From positions 1 through 64,000 of the forward strand of contig JAHEFH010000001.1 in NCBI GenBank assembly GCA_024640245.1: a DNA stretch of 64,000 nucleotides. Direction: 5' to 3'. Position 1 is the stretch's first letter, and every line of letters begins with the position of its first letter. A model generated the notes under the pieces. The model saw only the letters and a list, made by a program, of their open reading frames with translations. It did no database searches and had not been told where the DNA came from. Source of the stretch: Paracoccaceae bacterium (GTDB lineage: Bacteria > Pseudomonadota > Alphaproteobacteria > Rhodobacterales > Rhodobacteraceae). The position numbers and the translations under genes are program-made. This document shows, piece by piece, positions 1-10,123 of the stretch.

Positions 1-2
1 GC

Positions 3-425
3 GATGCCGCGGTCGCCGGTGGCGTGAGCATGTCCGATATGGATGTAGTCGAGGCCCCGTATAATTTCGACGATGCAGCCGATGCGTTTTCATTGATCAT
101 GCGGCGCGAACCGCGCCCGACCGCGGTGATATGCGGCAACGACATTCTGGCGATCGGCGCTTTGAAACAGGCCAAGGCCATGGGGCTGCGGGTGCCCGAA
201 GACGTTTCCATTACCGGTTTTGACGATATCGAGATTTCATCGGTCACGGAACCGGCAATCACTACGGTGCATGTGCCGCACCGACGGATGGGGCAGGTGG
301 CGGCCGAGATACTGATCCGGCAATTGCAGAGCAAGGCCGAAACGCAGGAATTGAAACCGGAAAGCCGCGAATTGGAACCCCATATCGTGGACCGCGGATC
401 TCTCGGCCCGCCGCCGGTAGATTAA
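3..425 (+). CDS. LacI-family transcriptional regulator, C-terminal part (truncated by window start)
   Basis: Frame stays open back to base 3; PTAVICGNDILAIGALKQAKAMGLRVPEDVSITGFDDIEISSVTEPAITTV is the typical LacI/GalR effector-domain C-terminus. Confidence 0.9.
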   Translation, partial: DAAVAGGVSMSDMDVVEAPYNFDDAADAFSLIMRREPRPTAVICGNDILAIGALKQAKAMGLRVPEDVSITGFDDIEISSVTEPAITTVHVPHRRMGQVAAEILIRQLQSKAETQELKPESRELEPHIVDRGSLGPPPVD

Positions 426-531
426 AGCGCGTAACAGGGATTTTGCTCTGGTCAAGGCGAAGAAATTTTGAACAGATAAGGGCAAATATGACACCCTGCC
501 GGAACCTACCGACAGAATAGCGGAGAGAGCC

Positions 532-1746
532 ATGCCGACACCGACCAAAGCCAAAGATGCACCCGACCTGAACCGTTTCGACTGGGCCGATCCCTTCCTG
601 CTGTCGTCCCAGCTAACGGAGGACGAGCGCATGTTCACTGACGCCGCAGAGGAATTCGCGCAGTCCGTCCTGCAACCCGGGGTCATCAAGGCCTATCGCG
701 AAGAGGTCACCGATCCATCGCTGTTCGCGAAAATGGGCGAGGCCGGCCTGTTGGGCGTCACGGTGCCGGAGGAATATGGCGGGTTGGGGGCGTCGTATGT
801 GACCTATGGTCTGGTCGCCCGCGCGGTGGAACGCGTCGACAGCGGATACCGGTCGATGATGTCGGTGCAGTCATCACTGGTGATGTACCCGATCTACGCC
901 TACGGCTCGGAAGAGCAAAGGAAAAAATACTTGCCGAAGCTGGCTTCGGGCGAGATGATCGGCTGTTTCGGGTTGACCGAGCCGGATGCGGGCTCCGATC
1001 CCGGCGGCATGAAAACCAAGGCCGTCAAGACCGATCGCGGCTACACGATCACCGGCAACAAGATGTGGATTTCCAACAGTCCGATCGCCGATGTGTTCGT
1101 CGTCTGGGCGAAGTCCGAGGCGCATGGCGGCAAGATCCGCGGGTTTGTGCTTGAAAAAGGCATGGCGGGGCTGAGCGCCCCCAAGATTCAGGGCAAGCTG
1201 TCGCTGCGGGCGTCGATAACCGGCGAGATCGTTATGCAGGGGGTCGAGGTCGGCGAAGAGGCCTTGTTGCCGAATGTTGAAGGCCTGAAAGGTCCGTTTG
1301 GCTGTCTGAACCGCGCGCGCTACGGCATCGCCTGGGGTGTGATGGGCGCGGCAGAGTTCTGCTGGCACGCCGCGCGGCAGTATGGACTGGACCGCAAGCA
1401 ATTCGGCAAGCCGCTGGCGCAGACGCAATTGTTCCAGAAGAAACTTGCCGATATGCAGACCGAGATAACGCTGGGCCTGCAGGGGTGTCTGCGGGTCGGG
1501 CGATTGATGGATGACGCTCAAGCGGCACCGGAAATGATCAGCCTGATGAAGCGCAACAACTGCGGCAAGGCGCTGGATATCGCCCGGGTTGCCCGTGACA
1601 TGCATGGCGGCAACGGAATTTCCGAGGAGTTCCAGGTCATGCGCCACATGGTCAATCTGGAAACGGTGAACACTTACGAGGGTACGCATGACGTGCATGC
1701 GCTGATCCTCGGTCGGGCACAGACCGGCCTGCAGGCATTTTTCTAG
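532..1746 (+). CDS. gcdH: Acyl-CoA dehydrogenase, probably glutaryl-CoA dehydrogenase
   Basis: 404 aa; [85 protein letters not shown]. Confidence 0.88.
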   Translation: MPTPTKAKDAPDLNRFDWADPFLLSSQLTEDERMFTDAAEEFAQSVLQPGVIKAYREEVTDPSLFAKMGEAGLLGVTVPEEYGGLGASYVTYGLVARAVERVDSGYRSMMSVQSSLVMYPIYAYGSEEQRKKYLPKLASGEMIGCFGLTEPDAGSDPGGMKTKAVKTDRGYTITGNKMWISNSPIADVFVVWAKSEAHGGKIRGFVLEKGMAGLSAPKIQGKLSLRASITGEIVMQGVEVGEEALLPNVEGLKGPFGCLNRARYGIAWGVMGAAEFCWHAARQYGLDRKQFGKPLAQTQLFQKKLADMQTEITLGLQGCLRVGRLMDDAQAAPEMISLMKRNNCGKALDIARVARDMHGGNGISEEFQVMRHMVNLETVNTYEGTHDVHALILGRAQTGLQAFF

Positions 1747-1765
1747 GGCAGAGGCTGGATCGCGG

Positions 1766-1821
1766 CCGGCAAAAACCCGGGGTTTTCCGGGCGGGCAGTG
1801 AAAACACCCGCCCTGCGGGTG
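1766..1821. terminator. Hairpin pair downstream of the acyl-CoA dehydrogenase gene
   Basis: CCGGcAAAAACC-CGG-GGTTTTCCGG (1766-1790) and CACCCGC-CCT-GCGGGTG (1805-1821). Confidence 0.45.
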
Positions 1822-2094
1822 ACTAGAGCGCGCCCGATTGCACCACTTCCCGAACAAGCGTCGCCGCATGCAGTTGAGAGGTTGCAAATCGTTTCCGATC
1901 GTGGATGAATAGCGCCGAACCCGAAGACAGTCCGAAAATTTTTCTGGCTGTTAGTACAAGCTGGGCTAAATCAGCAGCTTGGGTTGGGGCAGCCGATTGT
2001 TATTTTGCAATTGGAATGTCCCGTTTTGCTACATGGTGTCACGCGAAATGGTCGCAGGAACCCTGTGGTTTTGGTGCAGAACGGGGGAGGCGTG

Positions 2095-3510
2095 ATGGCG
2101 TCGAAAATTGGACTGATAGGTCTGGGCACTATGGGTGCCGCGCTGGCGCAGAATATTGCCGACAAGGGCTTTGAAGTCGCGGTGTTCAACCGGACAACGA
2201 AAGTCACTTACGACTTCGCCGGATCGGTTGGCGATCTGGCGGAAAAAATCACCCCGACCGAGAGTTTGGAAGGCTTTGTCGCCGCATTGCAGAAGCCCCG
2301 CGCCATTATCTTGATGGTGCCCGCAGGTGATGCAGTGGACACGATGATCGCTTCACTGATCCCGCTTCTGGGCGACGATGACCTGATCATCGACGCCGGA
2401 AACGCCAATTTCCGCGAAACCCGCCGCCGCTCTGCCGAGATAGAGCCGACAGGCGTCAAGTTCATGGGAATAGGTGTGTCCGGCGGTGAGGAAGGCGCGC
2501 GTTTCGGGCCCTCGATCATGGGTGGCGGGCCGAAGGAGGCCTGGGACCGTGTGAGCCACATACTGGAAGCGATTTCCGCAAAATTCCAAGGTATCCCCTG
2601 CGCCACTTGGATGGGCAGCGACGGGGCGGGGCATTTCGTCAAGACCGTGCACAACGGTATCGAATACGCCGACATGCAGATGATCGCCGAGGTTTATGGC
2701 ATCATGCGCGACGGGATGGGCATGCCCGCGGCAGAGATCGGCGCGGTGTTCGACCGTTGGAATGAGGGGCCGCTGAAGTCCTACCTGATCGAAATATCGG
2801 GAAAAGTGGCCAACGCCACTGATCCGCTCACCGGAAAACCGGTGCTGGATATCATCCTGGACCGCGCTGGTCAGAAGGGCACCGGCCGCTGGACCCTGAT
2901 CGAGGCGCAGCATCTTGCCGCGCCCGCGACCGCCATCGAGGCTGCTGTCGCGGCGCGCAATTTCTCGTCCCGGCTGGAGGAGCGACTGTCGGGAGAGGCC
3001 ATTTTCGGGGCAGCGCCGAGTGCCGTTCCAAAATCGGCCGATCTGATAGACAAGCTGGAACAGGCCCTGCTTGTCGGAAAAATCGCCTGTTATGCGCAGG
3101 GCTTCGGCCTTTTGGCCGCAGCGTCCGAGGAATTCGGCTGGTCGCTGCCGATGCCCGCCATTGCAGAGGTCTGGCGCGAGGGCTGCATCATACGGTCCGC
3201 CATGCTGGACGATATGGCGCAGGCGCTGGGCGCCCATCCGGGCACCAACCTGATGTTCGCGCCAAAGTTTGCAGCACAGATGAAGGCGAACCACGGCGGG
3301 TTGCGCCATGTCGTAGCCTTGGCGGCAACGGCCGGAACGCCGACACCGGCCCTGTCGGCGGCGCTGTCTTATTTCGACATGATGCGCACCGGCAGGTCGA
3401 CCGCGAATATGTTGCAGGCGCAGCGGGACTATTTCGGCCGTCATACGTTCCAGCGGGTGGACAGGGACGGCGCTTTCAATGGGCCCTGGGCGGATGTCGA
3501 ACATGGATAG
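2095..3510 (+). CDS. gnd: 6-phosphogluconate dehydrogenase, decarboxylating
   Basis: MASKIGLIGLGTMGAALAQNIADKGFEVAVFNRT, FMGIGVSGGEEGARFGPSIMGGG, GAGHFVKTVHNGIEYADMQMIAE; ATG at 2095 preferred over the ORF-track start. Confidence 0.95.
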   Translation: MASKIGLIGLGTMGAALAQNIADKGFEVAVFNRTTKVTYDFAGSVGDLAEKITPTESLEGFVAALQKPRAIILMVPAGDAVDTMIASLIPLLGDDDLIIDAGNANFRETRRRSAEIEPTGVKFMGIGVSGGEEGARFGPSIMGGGPKEAWDRVSHILEAISAKFQGIPCATWMGSDGAGHFVKTVHNGIEYADMQMIAEVYGIMRDGMGMPAAEIGAVFDRWNEGPLKSYLIEISGKVANATDPLTGKPVLDIILDRAGQKGTGRWTLIEAQHLAAPATAIEAAVAARNFSSRLEERLSGEAIFGAAPSAVPKSADLIDKLEQALLVGKIACYAQGFGLLAAASEEFGWSLPMPAIAEVWREGCIIRSAMLDDMAQALGAHPGTNLMFAPKFAAQMKANHGGLRHVVALAATAGTPTPALSAALSYFDMMRTGRSTANMLQAQRDYFGRHTFQRVDRDGAFNGPWADVEHG

Positions 3511-4015
3511 TGCGCCGCGCCTGATCGTGGTGATGGGGGTCTCGGGTAGTGGCAAGACCACAATCGCCCGGGGTCTTGCCGAATGCCTTGGCGGTCAGTT
3601 CGTCGATGCCGATGACTGCCATCCGAAAAGTAATATCGAAAAGATGAGCCGAGGCGAGGCGCTGCACGACGATGACCGCTGGCCGTGGCTGCATAATTTC
3701 GCGCAGGTTCTGGCGTCGAGAGAGGGGCGCGTTATTGGTGCTTGTTCGGCGCTGAAACGGGCCTATCGCGAAAAGATCATCTCGGCTGCGGGAGAGCCAG
3801 TGCTGTTCCTGTTCCTGAACGGCAGCCGCGCTCTGGTGGCGGAGCGTCTGGCCGCCCGCAAAGACCATTTCATGCCGGCGATCCTGCTCGACAGCCAGTT
3901 TTCCGCGCTAGAAGTGCCGGGCGCGAACGAGCCGGTCGTTCCGATCGATATCAGCGGAACCAGCGAAGAAATTGTGGCAGCGATTGTGCGGGACCTGACG
4001 CGAAAGGCCTCGTGA
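3494..4015 (+). CDS. gntK: Gluconokinase
   Basis: LIVVMGVSGSGKTTIARGLAECLGGQFVDADDCHPKSNIEKMSRGEALHDDDRWPWL; overlaps the end of gnd. Confidence 0.92.
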   Translation: MSNMDSAPRLIVVMGVSGSGKTTIARGLAECLGGQFVDADDCHPKSNIEKMSRGEALHDDDRWPWLHNFAQVLASREGRVIGACSALKRAYREKIISAAGEPVLFLFLNGSRALVAERLAARKDHFMPAILLDSQFSALEVPGANEPVVPIDISGTSEEIVAAIVRDLTRKAS

Positions 4016-4033
4016 TAAGGGATTGCGGCTACG

Positions 4034-4675
4034 CTAAAATCCGCTGCTATTGGAAATTACCAGATCGGCGGGCAGGGCGGCATTGCGGACACGTTCGGCA
4101 TTTGGCAGGTCATTGGACTCTGCGCGCGCCTCGGCCTCAGCCTCGGTCATTCCGTGGTCGATCCAGCGCTGAACCAACCGGTTTCGCAATTCCCGAGAGG
4201 AAACCTCCAGAGAGATCGACAAGTCCCATATGTCTGCCAGCTGCTTCCATGGCTGCTCGTCGAAAAGCAGGTAGTTGCCCTCGACGATGACAGCGGCGCA
4301 ATCGGCGGGGACGCTGTCTGCATCGGCAACAGACCTGTCTTGCCGGCGGTCGAACAGGGGGAAGGAAACGGCTACGCCCGCTTTTAGTTTCCGAACCAGT
4401 GCGATGAAGCCGACAGCGTCAAAAGTCTCGGGAGCGCCCTTGCGGGCGAAGAGGCCGCGCTCGTGCAGGGTGGCGTTGTCCAGATGAAAGCCATCCATCG
4501 GGACGACTTTTGCCGATACGCCTGATGCGTTCAGGTCTGATGCAAGCGCCGCCGCCAAGGTGGACTTGCCGCTCGCAGGCGACCCCGCAACTGCGATCAC
4601 AGTGCGGGGCCGGTCCTTGACGAGGTCTTTGACACGCGACAGAATCGCCGCGTGCCGGTCTTCGCTTCGGGTCAT
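4034..4675 (-). CDS. Nucleoside/uridine kinase-like P-loop kinase of the fructose cluster (FrcK-like)
   Basis: TVIAVAGSPASGKSTLAAALASDL, VVPMDGFHLDNATLHERGLFARKGAPETFDAVGF; overlaps the ABC ATPase gene by 4 bp. Confidence 0.8.
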   Translation of the reverse strand: MTRSEDRHAAILSRVKDLVKDRPRTVIAVAGSPASGKSTLAAALASDLNASGVSAKVVPMDGFHLDNATLHERGLFARKGAPETFDAVGFIALVRKLKAGVAVSFPLFDRRQDRSVADADSVPADCAAVIVEGNYLLFDEQPWKQLADIWDLSISLEVSSRELRNRLVQRWIDHGMTEAEAEARAESNDLPNAERVRNAALPADLVISNSSGF

Positions 4676-5457
4676 GCCGAAACTACGTCTGTCGCTTCCG
4701 GAACCTTCGCGCCGGTCATGTAGGCAACCGCGTCGGACATGGAGTGTTCCTTGGGGTCGATGACGCAAAGACGCTTGCCCAGTCGGTGGATGTGGATGCG
4801 GTCGGAAACCTCGAACACATGCGGCATGTTATGGCTGATCAGAACGATCGGGATGCCACGCGAACGCACGTCCTGGATCAGTTCCAGCACCTTGCGGCTC
4901 TCCTTCACGCCCAGTGCGGCGGTCGGTTCGTCGAGGATGATCACCTGGCTGCCGAAAGCCGCCGCGCGGGCGACCGCCACGCCTTGCCTTTGGCCGCCGG
5001 ACAGGGTTTCCACTGCCTGGTTGATGTTCTGGATCGTCATCAGGCCCAGTTCGGACAGCTTGTCCCGAGCGATCTTTTCCATCTTTGGCCGATCGAGCAT
5101 GCGCATGTACTTGCCCATGAAACCCGGCTTTCGGATTTCGCGGCCCATAAACATGTTGTCCGCGATGGACAGGGCCGGCGACATAGCGAGCGTCTGGTAC
5201 ACCGTCTCGATGCCCTTTTCACGGGCGTCGATCGGCGACTGGAATTTCACGACCTCGCCTTTCAGCTTGACCTCGCCCTCGTCGGGAACGATTGCGCCCG
5301 ACACGGCCTTGATCAGGGTCGACTTGCCTGCGCCGTTGTCGCCGATCACTGCCAGGATTTCGCCCGGATAGAGATCGAAGTCGCAGTGGTCCAGAGCCGT
5401 TACGCGACCGTACCGTTTAACCAGGTTGCGTCCGGTGAGAATGGGTTCCTGTGTCAT
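4672..5457 (-). CDS. frcA: Sugar ABC transporter ATP-binding protein (FrcA-like)
   Basis: GDNGAGKSTLIKAVSGA (Walker A), LSGGQRQGVAVARA (signature), VIILDEPTAALG (Walker B). Confidence 0.85.
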   Translation of the reverse strand: MTQEPILTGRNLVKRYGRVTALDHCDFDLYPGEILAVIGDNGAGKSTLIKAVSGAIVPDEGEVKLKGEVVKFQSPIDAREKGIETVYQTLAMSPALSIADNMFMGREIRKPGFMGKYMRMLDRPKMEKIARDKLSELGLMTIQNINQAVETLSGGQRQGVAVARAAAFGSQVIILDEPTAALGVKESRKVLELIQDVRSRGIPIVLISHNMPHVFEVSDRIHIHRLGKRLCVIDPKEHSMSDAVAYMTGAKVPEATDVVSA

Positions 5458-6527
5458 ACCGCTACCTTTCTGATCCATTGGTCGATTGCGACCGCGAAGA
5501 TGATAAGCAGACCGATGAGAAGATAGGTCCACTGCGGGTCCGTGCCGATAAGGCGCAGGCCAAGAGAGAAGACGCCCACGATCAGGGCCCCGAAGAGCAT
5601 TCCGAGGACAGAGCCGCGACCCCCGAAGAGCGAGATGCCGCCGATCACGACCGCCGTAATGCTCTCGATATTGGCGAATTGTCCGGCGGTTGGCGAAACC
5701 GAACCGATCCGTCCGATCATGACCCAGCCGGCGAATGCGCAGATCAGGCCGGAAAGAGTGTAGACCGAGATCAGGACCTTCTTGACCTGAACACCGGCCA
5801 GTTCTGCCGACTCCGGGTCATCGCCGACAGCATATACGTGGCGGCCCCATGCCGTGTGCTTGAGCACATAGGACAAGAGCAACACCAGCAGCAGCAGGAA
5901 GACCACGCCGTAGGTAAAAACCGCGCCGCCGATGCTGAACTTTTCGCCAAACACCTGCAGAAGCGGAGCCTTTTCGGCTATGTCTTGCGAGCGGATGGTC
6001 TCGTTAGCAGAATAGAGGAAGTTGGATGCCAGAACGATTTGCCACATGCCAAGCGTCACGATGAATGGCGGCAGTTTCATCTTGGCGACGAGGAAGCCGT
6101 TGATATAGCCGCAGGCGGCTCCGACGGCCAGGCCACAGATCACCGAGATTTCGGCGGGTAGGCCGTAGCGGAAGGTGAACTGCCCCATGACCACCGAGGA
6201 CAGTACCATGATGGCGCCGACGCTCAGGTCGATACCGGCCGTCAGGATCACCAGCGTCTGGGCAGCGCCCACGATGCCGACTATCGCTACCTGCTGCAGG
6301 ATCAGGGTTAGGGCGAAGGCAGAAAAGAACTTTCCTTGAAGGATGACTCCAAAGGCAATAACGGATGCTACTAGAACGATAAGGGGCACGAGGGCAGGGC
6401 TCTGGTGAAGCGCGTGCTGGAGCTTTTCCAGAACCGTTTTCTTGTGGCTGCGGAACTCGGCGACTGTCTGAGGTCCCGAAGCAATCGCTGCCTCGAAATC
6501 CTGCGGTTGACTCACTTTATTGGACAT
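5454..6527 (-). CDS. frcC: Sugar ABC transporter permease (FrcC/RbsC-like)
   Basis: Multi-TM protein; ILTAGIDLSVGAIMVLSS, AVVIGGISLFGGRGSVLGMLFGALIVGV. Confidence 0.85.
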   Translation of the reverse strand: MSNKVSQPQDFEAAIASGPQTVAEFRSHKKTVLEKLQHALHQSPALVPLIVLVASVIAFGVILQGKFFSAFALTLILQQVAIVGIVGAAQTLVILTAGIDLSVGAIMVLSSVVMGQFTFRYGLPAEISVICGLAVGAACGYINGFLVAKMKLPPFIVTLGMWQIVLASNFLYSANETIRSQDIAEKAPLLQVFGEKFSIGGAVFTYGVVFLLLLVLLLSYVLKHTAWGRHVYAVGDDPESAELAGVQVKKVLISVYTLSGLICAFAGWVMIGRIGSVSPTAGQFANIESITAVVIGGISLFGGRGSVLGMLFGALIVGVFSLGLRLIGTDPQWTYLLIGLLIIFAVAIDQWIRKVAV

Positions 6528-6570
6528 TGTTGCTCCTCCGTTGACGGGCCTCAGCCAAGGTCCGCTTGCG

Positions 6571-6609
6571 CATAGGGCGGCGCGTGGCCGCCCTATGATA
6601 GACTATCAT
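6571..6609 (-). repeat. Two overlapping inverted repeats between frcB and frcC
   Basis: CATAGGGCGGC-GCGTG-GCCGCCCTATG (6571-6597) and ATGATAG-A-CTATCAT (6595-6609), sharing 3 nt. Confidence 0.8.
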
Positions 6610-6634
6610 ATTTTCAGAGAATTAGCGGGGGTAA

Positions 6635-7651
6635 TTATCCCCAGCAGAGTTCGGTGCCTTTGGCGGAGTCGATGCTGTCGACGCCTTCGGCAGGCTTGTC
6701 GGTTATAAGTGACACGCCGGTGTCGAAGAAGGCTTTGCCAGGTGTTGGCTCGGGCTTCGTTCCGTCCTTCGCAAAGGTCGCGATTGCCTCAACGCCCTTG
6801 GATGCCATCAGCAGCGGGTATTGCTGCGATGTGGCGCCGATGATGCCGTCCTTGACGTTTGCGACGCCGGGGCAGCCGCCGTCGACGGACACAATCAGAA
6901 CGTCATTTTCACGACCGATCGATTTAAGCGCTTCGTAGGCGCCTGCTGCGGCGGGCTCGTTGATCGTGTAAACCACGTTGATCATCGGATCGGTGGCCAG
7001 CAGGTTTTCCATGGCGCGGCGTCCGCCTTCTTCGTTGCCGTCGGTCACGTCATGGCCGACAATGCGCGGATCGGTTTCGTCGCCCCATTTGTTTGGATCG
7101 CCCAGATCGATGCCGAAGCCGGCCAGGAAGCCCTGGTCACGCAATACGTCCACGGAAGGCTGGCTGACGTTGAGGTCGAGCATGCCGATCTTGGCGTTAG
7201 CGGCTTCGTCGCCTAGTGTGGCAGCTGCCCACTTGCCGATCAGTTCACCGGCCAGATAGTTGTCTGTCGCGAAGGTCGCATCAGCAGCGTCAATCGGGTC
7301 AAGCGGCGTATCGAGCGCGATCACCAGCAGTCCGGCATCGCGGGCTTGTTTGACCGGACCTGCGATTGCTTTCGTGTCAGAAGGGGTCAGCAGGATGCCG
7401 GATGCGCCATCAGCGATGCAGGTTTCGATCGCCGCAACCTGGCTTTCGTGGTCACCGTCGATCTTGCCGGCGTAGGATTTGAATTCGAGCCCCAGTTCGG
7501 CTGCCTTGGCGGACGCGCCTTCCTTCATCTTGACGAAGAACGGGTTGGTGTCGGTTTTGGTGATCAGGCATACGCTTGCTGCGCTTGCGGTGGTGGAAAC
7601 AGCGGCAAGGCAAAGCGCGCTTGCGGCTACGGTTGTGAGCATTTTTTTCAT
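6635..7651 (-). CDS. frcB: Sugar ABC transporter substrate-binding protein (FrcB-like)
   Basis: Signal peptide [47 protein letters not shown], periplasmic ribose/fructose-binding type. Confidence 0.87.
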   Translation of the reverse strand: MKKMLTTVAASALCLAAVSTTASAASVCLITKTDTNPFFVKMKEGASAKAAELGLEFKSYAGKIDGDHESQVAAIETCIADGASGILLTPSDTKAIAGPVKQARDAGLLVIALDTPLDPIDAADATFATDNYLAGELIGKWAAATLGDEAANAKIGMLDLNVSQPSVDVLRDQGFLAGFGIDLGDPNKWGDETDPRIVGHDVTDGNEEGGRRAMENLLATDPMINVVYTINEPAAAGAYEALKSIGRENDVLIVSVDGGCPGVANVKDGIIGATSQQYPLLMASKGVEAIATFAKDGTKPEPTPGKAFFDTGVSLITDKPAEGVDSIDSAKGTELCWG

Positions 7652-7772
7652 CTGGTCCTCCCGTGACCTGGTTTGACGGACGAGCGCTTTAAGCCCTCCT
7701 CTAGGACTGCCGACTAATACGAATCATTGCGAGCAGTTGTGCTCTACTAACACGAAATCCGGTGATTTTGTC

Positions 7773-7801
7773 AATTAATAAATAAACTTGATTTATTAAT
7801 T
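7773..7801. promoter_or_regulatory. Candidate ROK-regulator operator between divergent frcB and frcR
   Basis: AATTAATAAAT-AAACTTG-ATTTATTAATT perfect 11-bp arms. Confidence 0.7.
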
Positions 7802-7851
7802 AAAAGGGGCAGATATTTGCAATGTCCGCGGGAGGGGTTATAGATAGCATC

Positions 7852-9045
7852 ATGGATGATAAAACGATCAGAGATCCGATGGGAGGCGTTAACCAATCCG
7901 GCGTGCGCGACCACAACGAACGTCTCGTTTTGTCGTTAATTCAAAGACATGGAGGTTTGCCGAGCGCGGAAATCGCGCGCCGGTCGAACCTGTCGGCGCA
8001 AACGGTTTCTATTATTATCAGGGCTTTGGAGAAGGACGGCCTGTTACTCCGCGGCGATCCGATTCGTGGCAAAGTAGGCAAACCTTCGGTCCCGATGATA
8101 CTAAACCCGGATGGAATTTTGTCATTCGGTTTGAATATTGGCCGGCGCAGCGCCGATCTTGTTCTGATTGATTCGGTGGGCGTTTTGCGGGCCCAATTAA
8201 CGATGACCTACAGGTTCCCGACGCCGGCAGCGGTCATGAAGTTTTTGGAGGACGGGTTCAAGCAGCTGTTTTCCGGCTTGTCCCGAGCGCAGGCTTCGAC
8301 GGTTGCGGGTATCGGCGTTGCCTCGCCCTTCGAGTTGTGGAATTGGCTCGAGGCGGTCGGAGCCCCGTCCGAAGAGATGCAAAAATGGCGCGATTTCGAT
8401 CTGGAACTCGAGGTCGGTAAAAGGACCAAACTGCCCGTGATCACGCAGAACGACGCCACCGCGGCCTGCACGGCGGAACACGTATTTGGTCGCGGCCGTG
8501 AATTTACAGACTATGCCTATGTCTTCATAGGCTCCTTTATCGGCGGCGGCGTGGTGTTGAACCACATGGTCTATTCGGGGCGTACGGGAAATGCCGGCGC
8601 CTTCGGCCCTCTGCCGGTACCCAACCACGGCGAGCCCGGGACGACCCAGTTGCTGCACAAGGCGTCGATCTTTCTGCTGGAACGCAAACTGGTGGAGGCC
8701 GGGATCGATCCGCGGCGTATCTGGGACCCGGATTATGACTGGACGGGGATGGATGCCATGCTCGATGACTGGATCGACACTACGGCCCGTCATCTGGCAA
8801 TCGCGGCCGTGGCCGCCTGCTCGATCATTGACTTCGAGCGCGTCCTGATCGACGCAAACTGCCCGCCCCATGTGCGGCACCGGATTACGTTCGAAACCCA
8901 GAAATATGTCCACAGGCTCGATACGCGGGGGATCGCCGATCCGGTCGTGATCGAGGCGTCCGTCGGGCGCAACGCGCGTTCGATCGGGGCGGCAACCTTG
9001 CCGCTGATGTCCCGGTTTTTTCTGAACCAGCAAGGATTTTCCTAG
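7852..9045 (+). CDS. ROK-family transcriptional regulator (FrcR-like)
   Basis: N-terminal HTH (LPSAEIARRSNLSAQTVSIIIRALEKDGLL) plus ROK domain; divergent from frcB. Confidence 0.88.
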   Translation: MDDKTIRDPMGGVNQSGVRDHNERLVLSLIQRHGGLPSAEIARRSNLSAQTVSIIIRALEKDGLLLRGDPIRGKVGKPSVPMILNPDGILSFGLNIGRRSADLVLIDSVGVLRAQLTMTYRFPTPAAVMKFLEDGFKQLFSGLSRAQASTVAGIGVASPFELWNWLEAVGAPSEEMQKWRDFDLELEVGKRTKLPVITQNDATAACTAEHVFGRGREFTDYAYVFIGSFIGGGVVLNHMVYSGRTGNAGAFGPLPVPNHGEPGTTQLLHKASIFLLERKLVEAGIDPRRIWDPDYDWTGMDAMLDDWIDTTARHLAIAAVAACSIIDFERVLIDANCPPHVRHRITFETQKYVHRLDTRGIADPVVIEASVGRNARSIGAATLPLMSRFFLNQQGFS

Positions 9046-9972
9046 ATGCCAAAGATTTTATGTTGCGGAGAAGCGCTGATTGATATGTTGCCCTGTGTTT
9101 CTGACACGGGATTGCCGGGATTCGCGCCGCTGGCGGGCGGGGCCGTGTTTAACACCGCTGTCGCGCTCGGTCGTTTGGGCGTCACTACGGAACTGTTCAC
9201 GGGACTGTCTTCCGACCTTTTCGGCGATATCCTGCGGAAGAGTCTGAAGGAGAGCAATGTCGGCTGGTCGCTCAGCGCCTTTTCCAAGCGCCCGACTTCT
9301 CTGGCCTTCGTCAAGCTGGCTGACGGACAGGCGACCTATACTTTCTACAGTGAAAACGCAGCGGACAAGGTCTTGACCGAAGAGGACTTGCCGACCGTTC
9401 CGGCCAATATCGGAACACTGTTCTTCGGCGGTATCAGTCTGGTCGGCGAGCCATGCGGCTCAACCTACGAAGCTCTGCTGCAACGCGAAAAAGACAGGAA
9501 GGTGATCATGCTCGACCCGAATGTCCGGCCGGATTTCATCGAGGACGAAGACACATACCGCAAGCGGATCGACGCCATGGTTTCTGGGGCGGATATTCTC
9601 AAGCTTTCGGATCAGGATCTGGAGTGGCTGGTCGACGAGACCGACCTGTTCACCGCGGCGCGGCAATTGCTGGACAAAGGCCCGAAGGCAGTGTTCGTGA
9701 CCCGCGGAGGCGAGGGCGCATTGGCGGTTTCCCACGTGGCGGAAACAGAAGTTCCGGCGACTTTGGTCGAAGTCGTGGACACGGTCGGTGCCGGCGATAC
9801 GTTCAACGCAGGTATCCTGTGGTCGCTGAGCAAGGCCGATTTGCTGCACAAGGACAAGCTGGCTAATCTGACCACAGCGCAACTTGCCGCCGCACTTTCG
9901 GCAGGCGCCCGCACGGCCGCTGTCACCGTATCGCGCAAAGGCGCCAACCCGCCGTGGCTGCACGAGCTTTAG
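9046..9972 (+). CDS. PfkB-family carbohydrate kinase, probably fructokinase
   Basis: ILCCGEALIDMLP, GGAVFNTAVALGRLG, VDTVGAGDTFNAGILW. Confidence 0.88.
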   Translation: MPKILCCGEALIDMLPCVSDTGLPGFAPLAGGAVFNTAVALGRLGVTTELFTGLSSDLFGDILRKSLKESNVGWSLSAFSKRPTSLAFVKLADGQATYTFYSENAADKVLTEEDLPTVPANIGTLFFGGISLVGEPCGSTYEALLQREKDRKVIMLDPNVRPDFIEDEDTYRKRIDAMVSGADILKLSDQDLEWLVDETDLFTAARQLLDKGPKAVFVTRGGEGALAVSHVAETEVPATLVEVVDTVGAGDTFNAGILWSLSKADLLHKDKLANLTTAQLAAALSAGARTAAVTVSRKGANPPWLHEL

Positions 9973-10123
9973 GGCGGGTAAAAAGCCCCGTTTCCACGTT
10001 GTTCGTTTCCAGTTCCGGCTGGGGTGGAACCAAATGTCTTCTTGCGCTCGCTCTTTAGAAATATAAGAACTGGTGTCTTAGAGGCGTCCGGTTTCGGACC
10101 GTGTGAGGGAAGGCCTGTTGCCC

